Shown here piece after piece: positions 1 through 8,114 of a stretch of DNA of 39,528 nucleotides. Every line of letters starts with the position of its first letter. The first letter of the stretch is position 1. Under the pieces are notes generated by a model that had not been told where the DNA came from, did not search any database, and saw only the letters and a list, made by a program, of their open reading frames with translations. The position numbers and the translations under genes were made by a program. Source of the DNA: Gonapodya prolifera JEL478 (Eukaryota > Monoblepharomycota > Monoblepharidomycetes > Monoblepharidales > Gonapodyaceae); NCBI GenBank assembly GCA_001574975.1, contig KQ965798.1, positions 18,245 to 57,772 on the forward strand, given 5' to 3'.

Positions 1-1
1 T

Positions 2-346
2 TTATTATCACCTCACTATGAGAATAAAATTCCTGGAAGACATATACCTCCACCCCCTCCAGTAGAAGTTTCAGAAGGCATTGCTGAATGGGAAGTGGAA
101 AGGATCTTGGATGTGAAACGTAGAGGTCGTGGATGGGTATGGCTAGTACACTGGAAGGGCTATGGGGTTGAACAACGAACATGGGAACCATGGCAAAACC
201 TACAAAATGCACAGGATGCCGTGTTGCAGTTTCATAAGGAACAGCCCATATATATCCAGAAAAGATTAGTAGATATGGATAACAAGGAAGGGGAGAGAAA
301 AGGAGGGAAGCACACTGTCACCATAGCCTCAGGTGACATCCATTGA
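2..346 (+). CDS. 3' end of Ty3/gypsy (chromovirus) polyprotein with C-terminal chromodomain, partial
   Basis: The frame is open from the first bases of the window and stops at 344-346. After a Pro-rich stretch, residues from about 30 form a chromodomain: a WEVERILD start, then WLVHWKGYG, then TWEPWQNL. Chromodomains of this kind sit at the C-terminus of integrase in chromoviral Ty3/gypsy elements and are thought to guide integration to marked chromatin. A 27-nt purine run (284-310) and an LTR from 316 follow, as expected at the 3' end of such an element. The stop codon lies about 30 nt inside the LTR. The rest of pol lies outside the window, so I cannot say whether the element is intact. Confidence 0.85.
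   Translation, partial: LLSPHYENKIPGRHIPPPPPVEVSEGIAEWEVERILDVKRRGRGWVWLVHWKGYGVEQRTWEPWQNLQNAQDAVLQFHKEQPIYIQKRLVDMDNKEGERKGGKHTVTIASGDIH
284..310 (+). other. Polypurine tract of the gypsy element
   Basis: An uninterrupted run of 27 purines lies 5 nt upstream of the LTR start (TGTCAC at 316). This is the standard position of the plus-strand primer for reverse transcription. It supports placing the LTR edge at 316 and not at the inner TGACATCC. Confidence 0.65.
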
Positions 347-556
347 CATGGTATATATAGTGTGAGGTGTTAAGTGCTGTGCCACTACTGTGGTCATGNA
401 TTTAGATGACTGCACCTGCAGGGCGTGCCCCAAGTTTGGCATCACGTTCCTGCAGGTGAGTTCTGTGTGCGCTACAACATATTATGTATGTTTGATCATA
501 TATATACATGTTCCTGCAGTTTACAGGCTCGTGCAGCTCACCTAGGTTGTGTAGCA
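316..556 (+). repeat. Gypsy 3' LTR, copy 1
   Basis: Starts TGTCAC and ends TGTAGCA (TG...CA). It matches 3263-3502 and 35442-35681. A TATATATAG box lies near 352-360. An inverted repeat (CACCTGCAGG...CCTGCAGGTG) spans 413-458. A perfect splice donor (GTGAGT at 456) and acceptor (CCTGCAG ending at 519) are present. The start codon of the next gene copy lies 12 nt beyond the LTR end. One N is at 399. Confidence 0.85.
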
Positions 557-567
557 CCACAGATGTA

Positions 568-2143
568 ATGATGACCCCTTACAACACTTTCCAAGCAGCA
601 GCAGATGGCACTGACGCTGCTGGCAAGATCAAAGGTGAATGGACCAATGAGGATGTCCTTGCAATGCTCCCAGGAGCTGGATCCAGTGCCCAGATTAAGA
701 AGTGGATTCCAATGGTTCAAGTAGCCACTAAAGTACCTGGAGTGAGTTGCTGCGTGTGTTCAATTCTGGTACAATGTAGTAATTGGATATCTATGCACTT
801 CACAGCTTGTGGAGCTTATAAAACGGGACTCACAGGACAACTGGAATTGGCCATACCTAACGATCCAAACCCTGTACCCTGACAGCAAGGTGTATAAATT
901 TGCAAAAGACTACCCTGAACTTGCTGTAAGTAAATGCTGCAATGTGAAATGTGAATTTTCTTGCTAATGGAATCTGCTTTCAGGCTATCTTTTATCACCA
1001 ACTTGTAAACTCTGATCCTCAAGTAACAAACGCAGAGGTTGAGGATCTTGCGGTCCAGTGGACAAGCAAGTACGGCCCTTGGTACAATGAGATCAAATCA
1101 AAATGGATCATGGATGTTTGGACTGCTGCAAAAATAAACAAAGCCCTTCTGGCACTGTACAAAGGTGAGGCTTCATTGGATTTTGAACTTGCACATTTTC
1201 AACATTTCCATGAAGGAACATTTGTCAATTGTGCTACAAGACAAGAGTTCCTTGACATGGCAGCTGAAGTGTGCTTGGGCTGTAACAGGCCAGGCAAAGC
1301 AAAAGGTATGTTTTTCTCCTGCCCCATATTGATTACTTTCTTACACTCTGTAAAACAGGAAAGCAGCCACTCTCAAAACCCATTGTCTTGGAGAGTGATG
1401 ATGACCAAGCCCTCAAAGGTTTCTCACCACCTCTTGAGTCACGTCCAGCACCTCCAAATTCAAAGCCAGGGCCACTGCTAAAGGCTTCTTCTTTGGGTGC
1501 AAAGTCTGCAAAGGCAAATGTACCATCAACAGCAATGCCACCTTCTGTTCCTATTACACCAAAAAGTAAACCTGAAGATTTGGAAGTTGTTAACAAGGTG
1601 GAGGTATTACTGTTTCATTTTGCCCAGTTCATGGAGATACATGCTCATATATTTTGCTCACAGGAGGATGCAGATAATGACAAACCACAACTCCTTGTTC
1701 CTTTTGTTGATCCAGTCATCAAACTTGCCCATAAACATTCCTTTGCTTCTGATGTATCAACATTCTGTACAGACCAAAAACTTCAAATGGGCAAAGTAAT
1801 GGAACCCTCCATGATTGTATAGCAGATGAACCATGACAGGGTTGATGGCATAGTAAGTAAACAATTTTTGTTTACTTATACACTGTGACACCATATTATA
1901 TCCCTCAGGGCTCATCTCCTGCACCTCAAACTATCTGCCAACACTGCTTTCCACTATATTGTTGTTGGCAAAACACCTACTATGACAAAGGCAAAGACTG
2001 ACACTGACATTGCAAATTCTACCACCATCCTGAAGACCTGGGATGGTGTTATCTTCCTTGTTGTGGTAAAAGGTACAGTTCCAGGCCAATTCACATGGTC
2101 AAGTGTCACGGCTTTCTGGTCACAGCTGGCTTCATCAATGTTT
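568..2143 (+). pseudogene. Decayed copy of an unrecognised intron-rich multi-copy gene family
   Basis: Exons inferred from splice sites: 568-741, 806-925, 984-1164, 1216-1305, 1359-1597, 1664-1852 and about 1909-2143. The product starts MMTPYNTF and carries WTSKYGPW, CATRQEFLDMA, a GFSPPLESRP linker, KPQLLVPFV, FASDVSTFC and KGTVPGQF. The second copy at 37091-39528 (-) matches it exon by exon. Exons 4, 5 and 6 are 90, 239 and 189 nt in both copies. This copy has an in-frame TAG at 1820-1822. It also has an internal deletion joining the CQHC and VVGKTP regions, and loses its 3' half where a copia LTR begins at 2144. I do not recognise the family. The start at 568 follows the gypsy LTR directly, so upstream exons may be missing. 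Confidence 0.7.
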
Positions 2144-2395
2144 TGTGAAGACGCTAGAGTTGTGGGACTTGTTAAGGATTGGCTGGTTTGGGTTCACTTT
2201 ATGCCCAAATGGATGATTGATGTTTCACACTGAATGCTACAAGTCTGGCCTATTTATATGCATGTGCTGAGTTATGACTAATACCTATGAGTCATACTAT
2301 GTGTCATATGTGTGAGTCATCTATGAGTCCCACATGAGTCACCACATGTCATCTATGAGTCCTCCATTATGAGTCACCAATGACTCATCTCAACA
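2144..2395 (-). repeat. Ty1/copia LTR (minus orientation)
   Basis: On the minus strand it begins TGTTGAGATG, directly after a G-rich purine tract (2396-2405) at the 3' end of a copia pol remnant, and ends CTTCACA at 2144. The inner edge falls exactly where similarity between the two unknown-family copies stops, just after ATGTTT. This suggests insertion there. A TATAAATA box lies at about 2252-2259 on the minus strand. The other end of the element is not visible, so no target duplication can be checked. Confidence 0.7.
2288..2387. promoter_or_regulatory. Cluster of five TGA(G/C)TCA bZIP sites in the copia LTR
   Basis: Perfect 7-mers lie at 2288-2294, 2313-2319, 2335-2341, 2370-2376 (TGAGTCA) and 2381-2387 (TGACTCA), with further one-mismatch copies between them. 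This is the consensus of AP-1/Gcn4-type bZIP activators. The cluster lies about 30 nt upstream of the LTR's TATA box in its direction of transcription, the layout of an upstream activating sequence. Confidence 0.6.
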
Positions 2396-2440
2396 CTCCC
2401 CCTGAAGATGAACACTCTAGTTTGAATCTTCCAACATGCA

Positions 2441-3257
2441 TCAAACAACTTGCATCATTCCCATTGATTCCTTGTGCTTCTCATAAGATTGTTTGGCAAC
2501 TGGTTTGGTCATGATGTCTGCAACGTTCTTCTGAGTTGTGCAGTAACCAAAGACAAGATTCCCTTTTCATCCCTGATGAAGTGATTCTTAATGTCAAAAT
2601 GTTTTGACAGCTTGTGATGAACAGGGTTTCTTGCAAGTGCTTGTGCTCCTTGATTGTCTCCTAGGAGCTTTGGGGGTCTGTCCATTTGTCCATAAACTTC
2701 TATAGCTCCCCCTTAAGCAAAACCAAGCTCTCCCAGAAACTGAATGATCCAAAGTAGCTCACGTGTTGCATGATATTGCATTCTCTTGGTGTCTTCCTTG
2801 GTGTCATGTTTCACAAATCCTCAATGTCTGTGAAAGTGCTTTTACCATGAAGCAGTCAACTGCTTCAGTGTTGGGCAGAACTAGTGGCAAAATGATATCA
2901 ACACACCAAAATCCTAAAGGATCCAGAGAAAGAGAAACTGATGATAAATCTCCCAGTGACACCCTGCGCAGCTCAACATCTCATAAAGGCCCCTGGCCAC
3001 TTACTCTTTCACTTGTCTCATACACTTTGCTTGCATCTGCCTCTGTGGCATACATCTTGAGCTCCCACACCCACCTACTTTGTGAGTATGGCATCATGTG
3101 CCTTGAGTGTTGATGGTAGGAACAACAGGTAACCATCTCAAATGGAACTCCATCTTTGCACAAGATACGCACAGTCCGCCAGGTACATTTCCAGTCATAT
3201 TTCTCTGGTGACCTACACTTTGATACAGTTGGACGTCAAGCCAGAATTGCATTGCTG
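2441..3257 (-). pseudogene. Ty1/copia pol remnant (RNase H end)
   Basis: The minus strand encodes the C-terminal RNase H part of a copia polyprotein: LLWIIQFLGELGF, then GDNQGAQALARNP, VHHKLSKHFDIK, and an end matching YCTT...VADIMTKPV with a stop at 2441-2443. A one-base shift at an AAGGG run (about 2545-2555) and in-frame stops upstream show it is dead. The sequence from about 2830 to 3257 still has short open stretches (for example CKDGVPFEM, WVWELKMYA) that I cannot align to copia. It may be other inserted DNA. Confidence 0.75.
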
Positions 3258-3262
3258 GGCAT

Positions 3263-3502
3263 TGTCACACTGACATCCACTAACATGGAGTATATAGTGT
3301 AGTATGAGTGTTGGGTATTAGCTGCTGTGCTACTACTGTGGCCGCGGGTTTAGATGTGCACACCTGCAGGACGTGCCCTAAGTTTGGCATCACGTTCCTG
3401 CAGGTGAGTTCTATGCACATTNCGTCTTGCTATGTACATCTGATCATATATACACGTTCCTGCAGTTTACAGGCTCGTGCAGCTCACCTAGGTTGTGTAG
3501 CA
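3263..3502 (+). repeat. Gypsy solo LTR, copy 2, with target duplication GGCAT
   Basis: A 240-bp TG...CA repeat of the same family as 316-556. GGCAT lies immediately before it (3258-3262) and immediately after it (3503-3507), a perfect 5-bp target-site duplication. There is no internal sequence, so this is a solo LTR left by LTR-LTR recombination. It fixes the family LTR boundaries. It contains the inverted repeat (3361-3406) and the conserved splice-site pair (3404 and 3465). One N is at 3422. Confidence 0.9.
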
Positions 3503-3507
3503 GGCAT

Positions 3508-4265
3508 ATTCCCTCACCTTTTCCACGTCCTTTCTGCACAGGCACTCATTGGGCTCCATCCTGCACACGTTTGCTGCATGGGATTTATCATGAGCTTGAC
3601 AGCCTTTACTTCTGTGGGAATAAAAGGTGCATGGCCTGAGGCTGACTCTGCATTCCCCTTGCTCATGCTCACGTGTGCTGGTGCTTGCACAATTGGGTGC
3701 CCTTTGCCATGGCCATACATGTGGCACAATTCATTAGCTCCCAACACTCTATATGCATCTCTTTGCAATGCCATCAAGAACAATGGCGCCTGTAGTTGCC
3801 TGGATTGCAGGCATTTCCATCTTGCCAACTTTTCCACTGACAAACAGCTTGTTCTGAAGGCTGGGCTCCAAGAGGACTTCATCACTTGGCTCTCAAACCC
3901 CACAACCACATCCCTGGACAACAGTGCATTGAAACAGCCTTGCCTGGAAGGCCCCAGCACCAGCACCATGCCCTCAGCTCCCGCAATCAACATGAACTTT
4001 GCCACTCTGCTGAACACATCAATCCAGAGCCAGGTTGACACCATCAACCAGGTCAGTGAAATGTCAACTTTGTCTATCAGCAACTCAATCTTATACAGCT
4101 CAAATGGTCCCACTCACCACTCCACTCCTGGGACTAGGCACCACAATTGAGATCTTGAAAGACATGCTGGTGGCATTGGCCAAGAAGCTTGGCAAGCCAG
4201 AGGACGCCAGCAGGGACTCCTCAGCTGGCCCAAACACAATGGAAACAGAGGTGGACAAGCCATAG
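3508..4265 (+). pseudogene. Unrecognised coding fragment with a Cys/His cluster
   Basis: From the solo LTR the plus strand is open to 4150, with coding-like text: CNAIKNNGACSCLDCRHFH about one third in, then a Ser/Thr/Pro-rich part and TSIQSQVDTINQ. A GT...AG pair (4052 to 4098) looks like an intron. After it a second frame reads LGTTIEILKDMLVALAKKLG and ends in VDKP with a stop at 4263-4265. The phases across that intron do not match, so the gene is either broken or spliced differently. The Cx1Cx2Cx3H spacing does not fit a zinc finger I know. It may belong to a transposable element, given its neighbours. Confidence 0.35.
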
Positions 4266-5957
4266 TGGTATGGCACTCTTTGGACTGGGTTTAGAAACCT
4301 GAGACTCTTTGGACTTTGGCAGGTGAATGGTTGGACCCTTCAAACTTTGGCAGGGAAGGAGTTTGGAGATTGGATGTATCAGACACTTGCGTAGTTGTTT
4401 AGCCTTTATTGGATCGTCTGTTGAGCCCAGAAAGGGCCTCTCTACACACAATACACTTGGGAAAGAATCCCTTTTATGCGCCTAAACCAATGTGCAAGTG
4501 CAGTACCCAAAATTAAAAACATACAATAGCTTTCTTTCATGCTACTTATTCTCTACGGCGTCACAGTGGCATACTTTTCTTTCAGTTCTCTTCCACCCCT
4601 ACGACCTTCACAGTTGCAACAAACTGGGTCAGCCTCTTCGCTTCCTTCCTGACCCCAAGCAACATGTGCTGTGAAGACTTTGAAACCTCTGCTGGGTCCT
4701 TTTTGCTGAGAGAATTTCTGGTGTGCGTATCTTTTTTCACACTGGCTCTTTGGTACTGCCATTTTTGGAACATGGATGGTGTACATATGGGATGAACCAA
4801 TGAAAGATCTTTGACAGAGCCTGCTTGGATCTGCACCCTTGCTGGCTGTAATGGCAGGGCTGGCATACAGCCATTGGCATTAATTTGCAGAGTTACCATT
4901 TGTACATCACTATTTTCAACTGAATCGCCTGACGACTTTTTCCACACCATAAACTTGAGTCCCATGGAACCCTCAACCTCCCGAGGCCAGTTGGACACGC
5001 ACAGACACGCAACGTCCTAAAATTAATAATATAACCCTCAGACGGGGCTTGGAGCAAGTCTTGGGTGGATTTGAGAAAGAGCAAATAGCAAACACGGACT
5101 TGAAACGGGCATCTGGACCCCGAGACCACGCCGGATAGAAGTGGGCGATGCGAGCGGGGAAGAATGGCGGGGTTCACTGGCAACTTTATGTGCTCTACTT
5201 GATTTAGCTTGGAGCTGGCGGAGTTTGTTTGCAACCAACGTGAGAGTATTCTGGTGTACTTCTCATGCGGGGAGTGACTCTGCAGCTCTGGTTGAATTCC
5301 GGAGAACCGGCAGGCGACATCTCGATGCACTGGAGCGACGATTACATTTTTTCGTTGAGATTTGGAGGTTACAGCCGGAGCGCGGTGGATCAATTGCTCC
5401 GCGGACACAAATGACCGCAACCAAAGAGACGCGTCTGCGGTGCAATGTAATCTTACAATTGGCTATCCGCCTCCGTCTTCATTGTCTTCGCCTTCGCGTC
5501 CGCCGCTGTCATTCAAGTCGCCGCTCGCCACCTCGTTGGTTGCCTCGCCTTCCCGCCTGTCGCAGCTGCGCATCTCGAGGCTTGAAGGATCACATTCCCC
5601 TCGAGCAAGCAAACTTTTCCTCCTCGCCGCGATTGCCATCGGGAACAAAACAGTCGCGGGTTGTCGGCTGACTGGAATACCCGCTGGGCTGCGGTCACCG
5701 TGACTCCTCACACTTTGCACGCTCCTCAGTTGTCTGCCTAATGAGATTAAGTGACAGGCAGAACCTAATGCAGCACAGAGTTGGCTGGCGGGCGATCACC
5801 GAAAAATGAATTCAAAATGCAATGCGGGGTTGTCGTGGTCAGCACCCTGATTTGGCAGGTACCTGCCGAGGGGGAGAACCCCGGGGTCGATTGATTTTCC
5901 GTCCTTGCATTATAATGACAACCTGCAGTTTCCTAATCGCTAATCTCCATCATCACC
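4266..5957. other. Gene-poor interval upstream of the homogentisate dioxygenase gene
   Basis: I see no recognisable gene. Positions 4280-4380 carry short direct repeats of CTTTGGACT and AAACTTTGGCAGG. The stretch 5040-5720 is GC-rich with overlapping open frames on both strands but no family match. A minus-strand frame (ATG near 5636, acidic GREGEDNEDGGG end near 5470) could be an exon, but I cannot extend it. ATTATAA at about 5909 is a possible TATA element for the downstream gene. Confidence 0.4.
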
Positions 5958-7959
5958 ATGGCTGCTCCTAAAGCTCCGGACTCCGCCGCGCCATGGGTCC
6001 CAAGCAACCCCAATGGTACAGTGTTGATGGAGATTTGCGTCTTCACCCCAGACCTGACCGCGATGACCCCGTTGAAACACTGGATGAATCATGCCACGAT
6101 GTAAATAGACCCATACAAGTATCAGTCTGGCTTCGGTAAGTCCTGAACTGCCAAGAAGTTCCACACATTTTGTTCTTACGTTCCGTTCTCTCTCGCAGGC
6201 GGACACTTTGCGTCTGAGGCCCTTCCCGGAGCCCTCCCGGTGGGACAAAACAGCCCGCAAATCTGCCCTTACAAGACCTACCCCGAATGCATCAACGGAA
6301 CTGCGTTCACCGCCCCGCGACACTCCAACCAACGAGTGTAAGTTGCCACTTGGGATTTCTTGACCCTTGCTATCACGTGTCTGACTCATCTACGCCTCCT
6401 TTCTTAGCTGGCTCTACCGCATGGTGGCCTCCGTCGCGCAAAGCAAGTTCCGCCCCTACCTCAAGAACAAATACGTGACGTCCGAATTCCACAACATCGA
6501 CCCGCGCAACCCGTCTTCGGTCAAAACGCAGGACGGCGTGCACCAAGCGCCCAACCAGACCCAGTGGTCTCCGTTCAAGCTGCCCGGCAAGGACGAGAAG
6601 GTCGACTTCATTGACGGCCTCAAGACCTTGATTGGAGCGGGCCACCCGTCGCTTCGTCACGGTATCGCCACCCACGTGTACTTGGCCAACGTCGGTATGG
6701 GCAAGAAGACGTTCTACAACTCGGACGGAGACTTCCTGATCGGTGAGTCGGGTCTTTGCGCCTTTCCATTCCTCACATTACTCGTAACACTGTGCCGTCC
6801 CAGTCCCCCAGCAAGGTGTCCTCGACATCACCACCGAAATGGGCAAGCTCTCTGTCGCGCCTAACGAGATCGCCGTCATCCAGCGCGGCATCCGGTTCTC
6901 TGTCAACCTCCCTGACGGTCCTTCCCGCGGATACGTCGGCGAGATCTACTCGAGCCACTTCGAGCTGCCCGACCTCGGCCCTATCGGCGCCAACGGTCTC
7001 GCCAACCCAAGGGACTTCCTCCACCCCACGGCCTGGTTCGAGCACGACGACTCGGCCTGGACGGTCATCACCAAGTACGGTGGGAAGCTCTACGACGCCG
7101 ACTTGAGGGGATCTCCGTACAACGTCTTGGGCTGGCACGGGTGAGTTTGATACCACGGCTGTGCTCACATAGCTGTTTGATTTAATCGTGTTTCCCCCAC
7201 AATTTCAAGAAACTACGTGCCGTACAAGTACGACCTCCAGCGCTTCCAAGTCATCAACAGCGTGTCCTTCGACCACAACGTAAGTTTCAATCCCACCACG
7301 TCTTCGCCAACATTACTGACCCTTCACATCACCCTCAGGACCCATCCATCTTCACCGTCCTCACCTGCCAATCGCCCCTTGCCGGACACGCCTACCTCGA
7401 CTTTGTCATCTTCCCGCCGCGCTGGAGCGTGGCTTCGTGGACGTTCCGCCCGCCCTTCTTCCACAGGAACGGTATGAGCGAGTTCTTGGGGTTGATCAAG
7501 GGAGACTTTGGTGGGTAGCAGCGAGGTGACTTGAAGTCGGACTTATGTTGACGAGCGTGCTTTGGTGCCAATCAGGTGACTACAAGCAAGGCCATGAAGG
7601 CCAAGAAATTGGTTTGTTCCCTGGCGGTGGATACGTCCACACCATGATGGGCGCCCACGGCCCCGAAGCCAAGGCATTTGAAACAGTACGTACCCTTTTT
7701 TTCTACCTTTCCCCACCCCCCCACATCGCCAACCTTTTGCGTCTCCCAGTTCTCCAAAATCCCTCTCGACCCCGTCCGCGTCGGCGACGGCTCGCAGCCC
7801 TTCATGTTCGAGTCCTACCTCCAGGTTGGGTACACCAAGTGGGCCTGGTCCGAGTGCGGCGTGGTCCAGGAGAACTACGTCATTGACGAGTGGGGCGACT
7901 TGGGCAAGTCGTTCGACCCCAACTTCAAGGGTCAGCACGCGACAAAGCCCAAGCTTTGA
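5958..7959 (+). CDS. hmgA: Homogentisate 1,2-dioxygenase
   Basis: Opens the aromatic ring of homogentisate to maleylacetoacetate in cytosolic phenylalanine/tyrosine breakdown, using Fe(II) and O2. Nine exons: 5958-6015, 6109-6135, 6199-6337, 6408-6742, 6804-7140, 7210-7279, 7339-7510, 7576-7685 and 7750-7959, all GT...AG. They give 485 residues, somewhat longer than the 445-residue human enzyme. Family signatures run in order: [35 protein letters not shown], then the cupin core. The metal-ligand region reads [10 protein letters not shown] (His364, Glu370) and GAHGP (His407), matching human His335/Glu341/His371. The first exon's frame runs into TAA at 6101-6103, but the 6016-6108 intron removes it and restores the [12 protein letters not shown] start. 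No other catabolic genes of this pathway are adjacent. Confidence 0.96.
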
Positions 7960-8114
7960 GCGGCGTTTTTAGAATCATATTTTTCGTTGCATATGTATTT
8001 TGGTTGCTGCATGAGATTCCGTAAATGCATTGAGTTCAGAAGTGTAGCGGGGTCCATCTTCGCTTCGCATCTGATTGGCTCACTTGATTCCACTACTGAA
8101 TCGAATGAGATACC

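Noticed and set aside
334-346. TGACATCC as the start of the gypsy LTR
   Set aside because: Moving the edge outward to TGTCAC gives a perfect GGCAT target duplication at copy 2 and sits 5 nt after the purine tract of copy 1.
5141-5720. Several overlapping open frames of 60-176 codons on both strands upstream of the dioxygenase gene
   Set aside because: GC-rich sequence lowers stop frequency; the translations are Arg/Ser-rich, overlap each other and resemble no family.
6016-6108. In-frame stop near 6101 in the dioxygenase first exon, suggesting a pseudogene
   Set aside because: A GT...AG intron (6016-6108) removes it and restores the known N-terminal motif; total coding length is a multiple of three.
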